In this document: in pieces, positions 1-7,933 of the stretch
Layout: every line of letters starts with the position of its first letter
Position numbering within the stretch: position 1 is the stretch's first letter
Assembly: GCF_027531905.1 (NCBI RefSeq)
Contig: NZ_JAPZSU010000067.1
Coordinates: forward strand, 1 to 53,047
Direction of reading: 5' to 3'
DNA from: Flavobacterium sp.
GTDB taxonomy: Bacteria > Bacteroidota > Bacteroidia > Flavobacteriales > Flavobacteriaceae
DNA: 53,047 bases
The notes under the pieces: model-generated
Databases searched by the model: none
Told to the model about the DNA's origin: nothing
Seen by the model: only the letters and a program-made list of their open reading frames with translations
Position numbers and translations under genes: made by a program

Positions 1-132
1 GCAGAAAGAATTAACGGTGCAATTGAAGAGCTAAAACGAATCGGTAGAGGATATAGAAACAAGCAAAATTTTAGAACAGCTATTCTTTTTTTTCACGGTG
101 ACTTAAATGGATATTCACACAAAACCCAGTAG
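1..132 (+). CDS. ISL3-family transposase, C-terminal 43 residues (partial)
   Basis: An open frame runs in from the left edge and stops with TAG at 130-132. It reads AERINGAIEELKRIGRGYRN followed by a short aromatic and basic tail. This matches the end of the DDE domain of ISL3 transposases, where a conserved E-x-x-N...K-x-x-K/R-R...GYRN...F-R segment closes the protein. The catalytic DDE residues lie off the window, so activity cannot be judged. The gene belongs to the partial mobile element ending at 136. Confidence 0.7.
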   Translation, partial: AERINGAIEELKRIGRGYRNKQNFRTAILFFHGDLNGYSHKTQ

Positions 133-136
133 AACC
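1..136 (+). mobile_element. ISL3-family insertion sequence, right end only
   Basis: The first 132 bases encode the tail of a transposase and the element seems to stop at base 136. Its terminal repeat, read inward from 136 to 116, has the pattern GGTTCTAC-N7-TGTGTG, and the transposase stop codon lies inside it. The next 8 bases, ATAAAAAC (137-144), are the expected target duplication, but the matching copy is outside the window. The same end pattern recurs on the small element at 51723-51989, which supports the boundary. The rest of the element lies off the left edge. Confidence 0.7.
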
Positions 137-148
137 ATAAAAACAAAA

Positions 149-176
149 AGCTTTGCAGATGCAAGGCTTTTTTTTT
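149..176 (+). terminator. Rho-independent terminator just past the ISL3 element
   Basis: Eight-base arms AGCTTTGC and GCAAGGCT (one G-U pair) enclose a 4-base loop, followed by a run of T. It would stop plus-strand transcription leaving the insertion sequence before it runs antisense into hppA. Confidence 0.7.
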
Positions 177-182
177 GATTGG

Positions 183-224
183 ATAAAAAAACACCTCACA
201 ACAAAATAATGCTGTGAGGTGTTA
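183..224 (-). terminator. Rho-independent terminator of hppA
   Basis: On the minus strand AACACCTCACA pairs with TGTGAGGTGTT and is followed by seven T. It lies about 45 bases past the hppA stop codon. It faces the plus-strand terminator at 149-176, insulating the two transcripts. Confidence 0.8.
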
Positions 225-233
225 GTTTGAACT

Positions 234-259
234 AGTGTCAAAGCAATTAGTTTGACACT
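234..259. other. Second hairpin in the hppA 3' region
   Basis: AGTGTCAAA and TTTGACACT form a perfect 9-bp stem with an 8-base loop between the hppA stop and its terminator. There is no T-run on either side, so it is not a terminator by itself. It may protect the 3' end of the mRNA; that role is inference. Confidence 0.4.
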
Positions 260-268
260 TTAATAGTT

Positions 269-2821
269 TTACTTCAAAGCATTTACTTTCGCTTTCACTT
301 CTTCCTCAGTTCCTTCAAAAGTTTGAGTGGTGGTCGTTCCGTTGGCTGTAGTAGTTACTGTCGCATTGGTTTTTCCGTTATCATTAGTCATTTCCACACG
401 CACATCTTTCATTGTGGTCACTTTGATGGTTTGTGTCTTTTCGCCCACAAATTTTCCATCGGCTTCGAACATGGACAAACATTTGGCGGTACATTCTTCT
501 GAACAGCCATTTTCTTTGCACATCGCTGCGCATTCGTCTTTGGTCATGTTGGCCATTTTTGCAGGGTCACATTTTTTGGCTTCGCACATCATTTCTGTTG
601 TAGCTCCACCTGCGCAACAAGACGCTGTTGCAGCGGTATCAGCATGCCCACTTCCTAAGATAGGTGCGATTACTAATCCAATCAAACAAGTCAATTTGAT
701 TAAAATATTCATAGATGGTCCAGAGGTATCTTTGAATGGATCTCCAACCGTATCTCCTGTAACCGCAGCTTTATGCGCATCAGAACCTTTGTACGTCATT
801 TCTCCATTGATCATAACCCCAGCTTCAAAAGATTTCTTTGCATTATCCCAAGCACCTCCAGCGTTATTTTGGAAAACCGCCCAAAGTACACCAGAAACTG
901 TTACTCCAGCCATATAGCCTCCTAACATTTCAGCAATTAATTGGTTGTTATCACCGTAAACTAATTTTCCAAGTAAAACAATAGCAATTGGAAACCCGAT
1001 AGTTAAAACCCCAGGCAACATCATTTCACGTAAAGCCGCTTTGGTTGAAATCTCCACACATTTGCCATATTCTGGTTTTCCAGTTCCTTCCATAATACCT
1101 GGAATCTCTTTGAACTGACGACGTACTTCGTAAACCATATCCATAGCCGCTTTTCCAACAGAATTCATCGCTAAAGCCGAGAACACCACCGGAATCATTC
1201 CACCCACAAATAACATTGCTAAAACAGGTGCTTTGAAAATATTGATTCCATCAATTCCTGTAAAAGTTACATAAGCCGCAAACAAGGCCAATGATGTTAA
1301 CGCAGCAGAAGCAATCGCAAAACCTTTTCCAGTTGCTGCGGTAGTGTTTCCAACAGAATCCAAAATATCGGTTCTCGTACGCACTTCTTTTGGCAATTCA
1401 CTCATTTCTGCAATTCCACCAGCGTTGTCTGATATAGGTCCAAATGCATCAATTGCTAATTGCATTGCAGTAGTAGCCATCATAGCAGAAGCTGCTAAAG
1501 CCACACCATAAAATCCTGCCAACGCATAAGAAGTCCAAATGGCGGCTGCAAATAATAAAACCGTTGGGAAAGTAGAAATCATTCCTGTTGCTAAACCAGC
1601 AATTACATTAGTTCCAGCACCAGTTGATGATTTTTGGACAATAGCCATTACTGGTTTTGTTCCTAAACCAGTGTAATATTCCGTTACGGAAGAAATCGTT
1701 CCCCCCACGATCAAACCTACAATCGTTGCATAGAAAACACGCATTGAGTCGATGTCTTTCATTCCTTCGCCATAAAACTCCATTTTCATGGTCGTAGGTA
1801 ACATATATTGTACTAAAAAATAACATGCGATTAATGTTAAACCAATAGACACCCAGTTTCCAATGTTTAAGGCTTTTTGTACTTGTGCTTCTTTGGCATC
1901 ATCACTGCTGATTTTTACCAACATGGTTCCGATGATAGAAAACAAAATTCCAAAACCAGCAATCGCCATCGGCAATAAAATTGGACCGATTCCGCCAAAG
2001 GCATCTTCGATTTTACCGCCCATATCTTTAATCACGTAGTTTCCAAGAACCATTGCTGCCAATACAGTCGCTACATACGAACCAAATAAATCGGCACCCA
2101 TACCGGCAACGTCACCCACATTATCTCCCACATTATCAGCGATAGTTGCAGGGTTTCTTGGATCGTCTTCAGGAATTCCAGCTTCTACTTTACCTACTAA
2201 ATCAGCACCAACATCGGCTGCTTTGGTGTAAATTCCACCACCAACACGAGCAAACAATGCGATAGATTCAGCTCCTAAAGAAAAACCAGCTAAGGTTTCT
2301 AGAACAATCGTCATGTCTTCGGTAGAAGTCCATTCGCCATTCATAAAAATTCTGAAAAAGATAATAAAAAAACCGGTCAACCCTAAAACAGCTAAACCAG
2401 CTACACCTAATCCCATTACGGTTCCTCCACCAAAAGACACTTTTAAAGCTTGAGGTAAACTAGTACGTGCGGCTTGAGTAGTTCTTACATTGGTTTTGGT
2501 GGCAATTTTCATTCCCATATTTCCAGCCCAAGCCGAGAAAAATGCTCCAAAAATAAAGGCTATAACTATTAACAAATGGGTCTTTACACCAGGTAAAAAA
2601 GTGATTCCTGCCAAAACAGCACTTGCTAAAAGTACAAACACCGCCAATAATCTATATTCTGCTTTTAAAAAGGCTAAAGCTCCTTCATAAATATAATCTG
2701 ATATCTCCTTCATTTTGCCATCACCAGCATCTTGTTTGAGCACCCAAGCTCTTTTTACCCACATGAACAAAAGTCCAATAAGCGCCATTACAATAGGCAC
2801 GTAAATCATAAATGCATTCAT
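269..2821 (-). CDS. hppA: Membrane-bound proton/sodium-pumping pyrophosphatase with Cys-rich C-terminal extension
   Basis: This inner-membrane enzyme couples hydrolysis of pyrophosphate to ion export. The catalytic signature is clear: DVGADLVGKVE (203-213), then DNVGDNVGDVAG (229-240), and GNTTAATGKG (491-500), where Ala after GNTT marks the K+-dependent class. About 16 membrane segments are visible. Two things are odd. First, the family core ends near residue 720, yet the protein runs to 850. The tail holds nine cysteines (735, 736, 746, 751, 764, 768, 773, 777, 781) mostly in CxxxC spacing, then a Thr-rich segment. Second, TM6 reads DLFGSYVA (244-251), with no glutamate at either position where family members carry the ion-gate Glu. 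The neighbouring gene ppa encodes the soluble enzyme for the same reaction. The start follows a terminator at 2874-2911; I find no clear promoter. Confidence 0.95.
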   Translation of the reverse strand: MNAFMIYVPIVMALIGLLFMWVKRAWVLKQDAGDGKMKEISDYIYEGALAFLKAEYRLLAVFVLLASAVLAGITFLPGVKTHLLIVIAFIFGAFFSAWAGNMGMKIATKTNVRTTQAARTSLPQALKVSFGGGTVMGLGVAGLAVLGLTGFFIIFFRIFMNGEWTSTEDMTIVLETLAGFSLGAESIALFARVGGGIYTKAADVGADLVGKVEAGIPEDDPRNPATIADNVGDNVGDVAGMGADLFGSYVATVLAAMVLGNYVIKDMGGKIEDAFGGIGPILLPMAIAGFGILFSIIGTMLVKISSDDAKEAQVQKALNIGNWVSIGLTLIACYFLVQYMLPTTMKMEFYGEGMKDIDSMRVFYATIVGLIVGGTISSVTEYYTGLGTKPVMAIVQKSSTGAGTNVIAGLATGMISTFPTVLLFAAAIWTSYALAGFYGVALAASAMMATTAMQLAIDAFGPISDNAGGIAEMSELPKEVRTRTDILDSVGNTTAATGKGFAIASAALTSLALFAAYVTFTGIDGINIFKAPVLAMLFVGGMIPVVFSALAMNSVGKAAMDMVYEVRRQFKEIPGIMEGTGKPEYGKCVEISTKAALREMMLPGVLTIGFPIAIVLLGKLVYGDNNQLIAEMLGGYMAGVTVSGVLWAVFQNNAGGAWDNAKKSFEAGVMINGEMTYKGSDAHKAAVTGDTVGDPFKDTSGPSMNILIKLTCLIGLVIAPILGSGHADTAATASCCAGGATTEMMCEAKKCDPAKMANMTKDECAAMCKENGCSEECTAKCLSMFEADGKFVGEKTQTIKVTTMKDVRVEMTNDNGKTNATVTTTANGTTTTQTFEGTEEEVKAKVNALK

Positions 2822-2873
2822 AAAAAAAATATTTTTGGTTAGTTAAATAATCTAGTTGGTAACGAATTTAAAC

Positions 2874-2911
2874 AAAAAAAGCAACACTCATTACTGAGTA
2901 TTGCTTTTTTT
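2874..2911. terminator. Bidirectional-type terminator between ppa and hppA
   Basis: AAGCAACACTCA pairs with TGAGTATTGCTT around a 4-base loop, flanked by A7 on one side and T7 on the other. It ends the minus-strand ppa transcript. hppA therefore needs its own promoter between here and 2821, or depends on read-through. Confidence 0.8.
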
Positions 2912-2931
2912 ATAAATTTTGATGGTTAAAA

Positions 2932-3462
2932 TTATTTAATACTAAATAATCCCTCTGGTTTATTTTCGATTTCATCAAAACGCTTCGTACATTCTTTAAT
3001 GATTGCATACGCTTCATTCACGTCTCCCCAACCTTCAACATCTACTTTTTTGTTTTCCAAATCTTTGTAAACTTGAAAGAAATGTTCAATCTCTTTTAAC
3101 AAGTGTGGATTTACATCTGAAAGATTTTCTAATGAATTCCAAATTGGATCAGAAACAGGCACACAGATTACTTTTTCATCTGGCCCTTTATCGTCTGCCA
3201 TGTGAAAAACGCCAATTGGTTTCACTTCCATTACACATCCAGGAAAAGTTGGCTCATTTACCAATACCAAAACATCCAATGGATCGCCATCTAAGGCCAA
3301 TGTTTCTGGAATAAATCCATAATCTGCTGGATACATCATAGAAGAGAATAACATTCTATCGAAACGCATTCTTTTAATAGCAAAATCGTACTCGTATTTG
3401 TTTCTACTTCCTCTTGGTATTTCGATCAATACATCGAAAGTTTTTAATTTGTCTGCAGTCAT
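2932..3462 (-). CDS. ppa: Soluble inorganic pyrophosphatase, family I
   Basis: This cytoplasmic enzyme hydrolyses PPi to two phosphates and pulls biosynthetic reactions forward. Family I features are present in order: the N-terminal EIPRGSRNKYEYD segment with the substrate-binding Lys/Arg, YPADYGF (44-50), and the metal-binding DGDPLDVLVL (58-67). The length, 176 residues, is normal. A good promoter precedes it (TTG-N19-TACTTTTG) and a strong hairpin follows. It sits beside hppA, so the cell has a soluble and an ion-pumping route for PPi side by side. Confidence 0.96.
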   Translation of the reverse strand: MTADKLKTFDVLIEIPRGSRNKYEYDFAIKRMRFDRMLFSSMMYPADYGFIPETLALDGDPLDVLVLVNEPTFPGCVMEVKPIGVFHMADDKGPDEKVICVPVSDPIWNSLENLSDVNPHLLKEIEHFFQVYKDLENKKVDVEGWGDVNEAYAIIKECTKRFDEIENKPEGLFSIK

Positions 3463-3496
3463 TTTTATTACCTCTTAGCTTTATATAATTTTTTTG

Positions 3497-3526
3497 CAAA
3501 AGTATGCAAACCGAACGTTTTTACAA
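3497..3526 (-). promoter_or_regulatory. ppa promoter (-33/-7)
   Basis: On the minus strand TTG (3524-3526) is separated by 19 bases from TACTTTTG (3497-3504). This fits the Flavobacterium consensus TTG...TAnnTTTG with about 19-base spacing. The start codon is 34 bases further on. Confidence 0.65.
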
Positions 3527-3566
3527 GAAAAAAATAAGGATATATAGCTATAACGTTTTCGACAAT

Positions 3567-4175
3567 TTAAGGATTATAAACCACTTTTCGATTTCGTTTG
3601 CACAAATAGTGATGCCATAACAAATAAGTAGCAAAAGAACGATGGGGTTTCCACAGTTGTGCGCGCTGCTCCATCTGCTCTTTGTCGTGTAGGTTAAATA
3701 ATTCTTTGAAAGTATTTACCACGGCGATATCACCAAGAGGTAACAAATCTGGTGCTTGAAGCGAAAACATCAAATAAATATCGATAGTCCAATGACCGAT
3801 GCCTTTTATTTTGATTAATTTTTCTCGAACCACTTCAGCAGAAAGTGTAGACAATTCTTCTAAAACTAATTCTTTTGACAGGAGTGCAGCAGCCAAAGCT
3901 TTGATGTAGGATATTTTTTGACGACTAACGCCCACTGCCTTTAATTGCTCATCATTAAGTTGCACAACCATTTCTGAAGAAAAGGGTTTTGCGATTTCTT
4001 TTATTCGCAAAAAAGTCGCTTTAGCGGAATCAATAGAAACTTGTTGTTCTAGAATCAAGAGTACGAGTGTCTCGAAACCTTCGGGGCGTTGTGGAATGGT
4101 GGGCAAACCGTACGTTTCGACTATAGTCTTGAAAATGGGTTCTTGGGTAATTAATAACGAAAAAGGTTCTTGCAT
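3567..4175 (-). CDS. AlkA-type DNA-3-methyladenine glycosylase (HhH-GPD)
   Basis: Predicted base-excision-repair glycosylase that removes alkylated purines. The helix-hairpin-helix is visible as IKIKGIGHWT (121-130), and the catalytic Asp of the HhH-GPD family is D149 in LPLGDIAV. No Cys cluster follows, so it is not the Fe-S (MutY/Nth) branch. At 202 residues it is a compact AlkA-like enzyme without the Ada part. It lies downstream of the DUF5686 gene on the same strand, separated by a hairpin repeat (4187-4262) that ends 11 bases before the start codon. No promoter is evident in that gap, so it may be read from upstream. Confidence 0.85.
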   Translation of the reverse strand: MQEPFSLLITQEPIFKTIVETYGLPTIPQRPEGFETLVLLILEQQVSIDSAKATFLRIKEIAKPFSSEMVVQLNDEQLKAVGVSRQKISYIKALAAALLSKELVLEELSTLSAEVVREKLIKIKGIGHWTIDIYLMFSLQAPDLLPLGDIAVVNTFKELFNLHDKEQMEQRAQLWKPHRSFATYLLWHHYLCKRNRKVVYNP

Positions 4176-4186
4176 AATCGATTTTT

Positions 4187-4262
4187 TAGCCCAGATGGAA
4201 GCGGCATCCTCTAGTGGCGGGGTTCGACACTAGAGATATAGCGTACAGCTGGATTAGCTCCT
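4187..4262 (-). repeat. Dispersed palindromic repeat, copy A
   Basis: A 76-base sequence recurs, inverted, at 7959-8035 with roughly 85-90% identity and one indel. The core is a hairpin of CTCTAGTGGCG and CGACACTAGAG (one mismatch here) with a GGGTT-type loop. On the minus strand the repeat starts AGGAGC, and its first two bases complete the TAG stop codon of the DUF5686 gene. It occupies most of the gap before the alkA-like gene. It encodes nothing and has no T-run, so it is better described as a REP-like element than as a terminator. Confidence 0.8.
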
Positions 4263-6762
4263 AAAAATTAAATCCAAAGGTTCCTTTGACCGTGAAATTT
4301 TGTGCTTCGGGCGTGTTGAGATAGCTACCGCGCCATGCAAAATCTATTCTAAATACTTTGAAAATATTTCCAATTCCGGCGCTGTATTCCCAATAAATGT
4401 TCTCGGGCGCCACATAGGGTAACCCAGAGGCATTGATGGCTCGGTTGGCATCTGAGATCGTTCCATAAACGCCTTTTACCCCCACTACCTCTCTCCAATT
4501 GAGCTTTCGCATGAAGGGAATTCGAGCAAACAAACGCCCTTGGAAGTTGTGATTCCATTGTAAGGTTACGTATTGATCGCTTATGAATTCGTAGAAATTC
4601 AGATTATTGAAGGTATTCTCGATACTGAAATAGGTTTGATTCCCAGGAATAACACTCATCAATCCTAAAGGAATGGTGCCAAATGTTTTTCCGGCTTCTA
4701 AAATTAAATTGGTTCTTCCGAGTGGTCCGATAATGAACGGCTGTTTGTAATACACCTGAATTTTATCATATCTAAAGTCACTATTTAAGACACCTTTGAA
4801 TCCGTGGCTAAAATTGACAAAAACACGACTGTACGGACTGTCTACAATATCACGTTCTACGCCAAACCCTATGGTTTTTCGGTTGGGAGTGTACTCAATT
4901 TGAAGATTTGCTTCGGACTGTTTCACCTCACTTTTTGTAACACCCAGAGGATTCGAAGCCGATGGCAAAGTCGTATAATAATCTAAACTAAAGGTTGGCG
5001 AGGCAGAAACTAAGGTGCGATGTGAAATCCCAGTTTGAAAGGTCCAGTTCTTAAAAGGTTCTATCTCGAATGAAAAACTGGTCAGGTTAATGTTTGTGAG
5101 CTTTCCGTTACTTCCTGTAGTAAACAAAGCCGAAGAAGCAAAACTTCGTCCCAAGACATCATTGGTCGTGGTCAAACTGGCTCCAATTTGCTCAATGTCT
5201 CGGCGATTTCCTCCCGAAATGATGATTCGATTTTTCTTATCGACCATCCATTTTCCTGAAACACCATATTTGATTTTTTGATCATTAAAACCATAGGCTG
5301 TAAAAGCCTGAACGCGCCAGGGGTCATTGGGGCCAAAATAGGTTCTTCCGCCCAAACGAAGTCGAATACCCTCTACTTCGTTATAACCAAAGGTGGAAAA
5401 AACATTACCAAAATCAAAGTTATTGAACTCTACATAACCACTTCCTAAGATAGAAACCAAGCTGTACAATTGCTTAAACTTTTTGACGGTTTGCAAGGTG
5501 TCGAGCATTTTGTAAACACCTTTTTCGTCTTTGGAAAGCTTTTCAAAGCGATTCTCTTCCCAATATTCTTCGGACTTGTTGTAAACTTCGTTGTCTATAA
5601 AATTGACTTCGTCTTTGTAAAAAGAAGTGGGTTTAGGCTTATTGAACTCGTGATTGCGATAAAAAGAAGTTCTTTTGCCATAAACACCTTTTGATTTTTC
5701 TTTTTTGTTCAAAGCAAAATCCGACATCAAATAATCGCGAGTCAAAAGAAAAACAGAGTCGTTCATTACCTCAAATTCTTGTTCGATATAAATATCTTTA
5801 ACCCAGTTGATATTGGCACTCTTGGTTACCGCCATATTAATTTTCTTGATAGCAAAAGTGGTATCGTTTACCCAAAAATCGCCTTTGAAGGTTAATTCGT
5901 TTTTACGTCTCGGATAGAAAACGATATTAAAACACCATTTGTTATCGATTAATGCGCTATCACGCAACACATAATTATAGACATCAATCCCTGTTCTAGA
6001 AAGCGGACTGGTAAAACTTTTGTCGAAAAAAGTCAAGTGATTGTCATAGATATTGTAATCAGAATACAAATCTTTAACAAAAGCTAGGATTTGCTGATTT
6101 CCATTAAATCCAGAGGTTTTATTGGCTTTATTGATTTCTTTGACTTTCTTGATGGTATTGTCTCCATACACATCGTACAAAGCTTCGTTGATAAAAATCG
6201 GCAAATACGTTTTTCCAGTAACTTTTGATGTATCGACTTGTTTAAAGACAAACTCCATGCCTTTGAAAATTCTATTCTTCATAAAAGCACTGTCAATGGT
6301 GTTCATATCAAATTCAATCTTCTCATATTTCTCCATTTGGTATTGATTGAATTGATACAAACCATTTTTGCGTTTGCGTTCCCAAATTTTACGCAAAATA
6401 TCTAAGGCAGGATTGTTTTTCTTGGAAGTTTTGCCAGTAAAAATAACCACTTCATTCAATTCTTCCATTTCTTTCAATACAATTTTAAAATTGTAATTCA
6501 CCGCCTTTTCTAAAGTGATTTCCTTATCCGAAAAGCCAGCCGAGGTAATTACTAAAACCGTATAGTTTTTTGGAGACTCAATGTAAAAACGCCCATCTTC
6601 GTTAGATACAATTCCAACGTTAGAATTTTTAAACACAACATTAGCATAGGGAATTGGTTGATTGGCTTTATCGACCACAATACCGCTAACCTTAGTTTGT
6701 GCTTTTACAACAGCAACTGATGCAAATAGAAGTATAATGAGATATAAAATTGATTTTTTCAT
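4261..6762 (-). CDS. DUF5686 / carboxypeptidase-regulatory-like outer-membrane protein
   Basis: This is an exported protein of 833 residues. A signal peptide (MKKSILYLIILLFASVAVVKAQ) is followed by a carboxypeptidase-regulatory-like beta domain (about 24-110, with GIVVDKANQPIPYANVVFK and the EDGRFYIES turn). A long DUF5686 region follows, ending in strands with the alternating aromatic pattern of an outer-membrane beta-barrel and a terminal Phe (GTFGFNF). This architecture is typical of Bacteroidota; its function is unknown. The start is fixed by the signal peptide, and the ATG lies only 3 bases from the T-run of the pdhB terminator, with a -7 box nested upstream (see 6766-6811). The stop codon is shared with a dispersed repeat. 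Confidence 0.85.
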   Translation of the reverse strand: MKKSILYLIILLFASVAVVKAQTKVSGIVVDKANQPIPYANVVFKNSNVGIVSNEDGRFYIESPKNYTVLVITSAGFSDKEITLEKAVNYNFKIVLKEMEELNEVVIFTGKTSKKNNPALDILRKIWERKRKNGLYQFNQYQMEKYEKIEFDMNTIDSAFMKNRIFKGMEFVFKQVDTSKVTGKTYLPIFINEALYDVYGDNTIKKVKEINKANKTSGFNGNQQILAFVKDLYSDYNIYDNHLTFFDKSFTSPLSRTGIDVYNYVLRDSALIDNKWCFNIVFYPRRKNELTFKGDFWVNDTTFAIKKINMAVTKSANINWVKDIYIEQEFEVMNDSVFLLTRDYLMSDFALNKKEKSKGVYGKRTSFYRNHEFNKPKPTSFYKDEVNFIDNEVYNKSEEYWEENRFEKLSKDEKGVYKMLDTLQTVKKFKQLYSLVSILGSGYVEFNNFDFGNVFSTFGYNEVEGIRLRLGGRTYFGPNDPWRVQAFTAYGFNDQKIKYGVSGKWMVDKKNRIIISGGNRRDIEQIGASLTTTNDVLGRSFASSALFTTGSNGKLTNINLTSFSFEIEPFKNWTFQTGISHRTLVSASPTFSLDYYTTLPSASNPLGVTKSEVKQSEANLQIEYTPNRKTIGFGVERDIVDSPYSRVFVNFSHGFKGVLNSDFRYDKIQVYYKQPFIIGPLGRTNLILEAGKTFGTIPLGLMSVIPGNQTYFSIENTFNNLNFYEFISDQYVTLQWNHNFQGRLFARIPFMRKLNWREVVGVKGVYGTISDANRAINASGLPYVAPENIYWEYSAGIGNIFKVFRIDFAWRGSYLNTPEAQNFTVKGTFGFNF

Positions 6763-6765
6763 AAT

Positions 6766-6803
6766 AAAAAAAGGGCTTCATCGAATGCGTATCGATGAAG
6801 CCC
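6766..6803 (-). terminator. Terminator of pdhB, abutting the next start codon
   Basis: On the minus strand GGGCTTCATCGA pairs perfectly with TCGATGAAGCCC (12 bp, 7-base loop), followed by seven T and, 3 bases later, the ATG of the DUF5686 gene. It is a strong intrinsic terminator placed where a leader and ribosome-binding region would be expected. Confidence 0.85.
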
Positions 6804-6811
6804 CAAATATA
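6804..6811 (-). promoter_or_regulatory. -7 box (TATATTTG) touching the pdhB terminator
   Basis: TATATTTG on the minus strand matches TAnnTTTG exactly and ends one base before the terminator stem. Initiation a few bases downstream would start within the 5' arm of the hairpin, so transcripts from here would carry only a shortened stem. No TTG is seen at the -33 position. Confidence 0.45.
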
Positions 6812-6863
6812 ATAAGTTAGATGATAAGTAGTCGTCTTAAACCGCTACTAGGACTGTTAAAAA

Positions 6864-6881
6864 AAACCTATTTTATGCTTT
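6864..6881. repeat. 18-bp inverted repeat flanking pdhB, left copy
   Basis: AAACCTATTTTATGCTTT here is the exact reverse complement of 7931-7948. The two copies enclose pdhB and its promoter. No further copy was found in the window. Confidence 0.7.
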
Positions 6882-6891
6882 TTAACCTCTC

Positions 6892-7872
6892 TTATTTTCT
6901 GTACATCACTTTTTTAACTGCTTTAACTACGTCATCAGCGTTTGGCAACCACTCTTTTAATAGTACAGGAGAGTAAGGTGCTGGTGTATCAGCTGTTGTG
7001 ATTCTTTGAATTGGCGCATCCAAGAAATCAAAAGCCTGTTCTTGAACTAAATAAGTAATTTCTGAAGATACACTAGCAAAAGGCCAAGCCTCTTCTAAAA
7101 TTACCAAACGATTTGTTTTCTTAACCGATTTCAAAATCGCTTCTGTATCCATAGGACGAACCGTTCTCAAATCGATTATTTCACAAGAAATCCCTTCTTT
7201 GGCCAAGTCATCAGCTGCCTTAAAAGCTTCTTTAATGATTTTACCAAAAGAAACAATTGTCACATCGGTTCCTTCTCTAGGAACATCTGCCACTCCAAGT
7301 GGTATAGTATATTCACCATCTGGCACTTCGCCTTTGTCTCCATACATTTGTTCTGATTCCATGAAAATCACCGGATCGTTATCACGAATGGCCGATTTCA
7401 ACAATCCTTTGGCATCATATACATTCGAAGGCACTACAACTTTTAGCCCTGGAGTATTCGCAAACCAATTCTCGATAGCTTGAGAGTGCGTTGCTCCTAA
7501 TTGTCCCGCAGAAGCTGTTGGTCCTCTAAAAACAATTGGAATATTGAATTGCCCACCAGACATTTGACGCATCTTGGCAGCATTATTAATAATTTGATCA
7601 ATACCCACCATACAAAAGTTGAAGGTCATGTATTCTACAATCGGACGACATCCATTCATGGCTGAACCTACAGCAATACCAGTAAAACCAAGCTCTGCAA
7701 TAGGAGTATCGATTACTCGTTTTTCACCAAATTCGGCCAACATCCCTTTCGATGCTTTGTAGGCACCATTGTATTCAGCAACTTCTTCACCCATTAAGTA
7801 TATGGACTCATCGCGACGCATTTCTTCACTCATCGCTTCGCAAATCGCCTCTCTAAATTGTATCGTTCTCAT
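6892..7872 (-). CDS. pdhB: Pyruvate dehydrogenase E1 component, beta subunit
   Basis: This is the beta half of the thiamine-diphosphate E1 of the pyruvate dehydrogenase complex, which pairs with an alpha subunit encoded elsewhere. The 326 residues show the transketolase pyrimidine-binding domain (MGEEVAEYNGAYKASKGM, with the catalytic Glu; RVIDTPIAELGFTGIAVG), the GPTASAGQLGATHSQ segment (HSQ), and the C-terminal transketolase domain (VSFGK, IDLRTVRPMD). The upstream gap carries a -7 box (7905-7912), a 16-bp palindrome and an 18-bp inverted repeat. A strong terminator follows at 6766-6803. Confidence 0.95.
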   Translation of the reverse strand: MRTIQFREAICEAMSEEMRRDESIYLMGEEVAEYNGAYKASKGMLAEFGEKRVIDTPIAELGFTGIAVGSAMNGCRPIVEYMTFNFCMVGIDQIINNAAKMRQMSGGQFNIPIVFRGPTASAGQLGATHSQAIENWFANTPGLKVVVPSNVYDAKGLLKSAIRDNDPVIFMESEQMYGDKGEVPDGEYTIPLGVADVPREGTDVTIVSFGKIIKEAFKAADDLAKEGISCEIIDLRTVRPMDTEAILKSVKKTNRLVILEEAWPFASVSSEITYLVQEQAFDFLDAPIQRITTADTPAPYSPVLLKEWLPNADDVVKAVKKVMYRK

Positions 7873-7904
7873 ATTATAATATCTATGTGTGTTTTTTCGA
7901 ACAG

Positions 7905-7912
7905 CAAAAATA
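7905..7912 (-). promoter_or_regulatory. pdhB -7 box (TATTTTTG)
   Basis: The minus-strand octamer fits TAnnTTTG exactly and lies 32 bases before the pdhB start. No TTG is found at the expected -33 distance; the spacer holds the palindrome at 7918-7933 instead. Confidence 0.5.
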
Positions 7913-7917
7913 AATAT

Positions 7918-7933
7918 TTTAAACTAGTTTAAA
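7918..7933. promoter_or_regulatory. 16-bp perfect palindrome, candidate operator of pdhB
   Basis: TTTAAACTAGTTTAAA is fully self-complementary and lies 5 bases upstream of the pdhB -7 box, where a dimeric regulator would compete with or contact RNA polymerase. Its regulatory role is inference. Confidence 0.35.

Noticed and set aside
327..917. A 196-codon plus-strand frame inside hppA
   Set aside because: It is antisense to a well-conserved gene, shows no recognisable domain and has no promoter; its hydrophobicity mirrors the membrane segments opposite.
4187..4262. Repeat copy A as a rho-independent terminator of the DUF5686 gene
   Set aside because: There is no T-run after the stem on the minus strand, and an inverted copy sits between two divergent genes where no terminator is needed.
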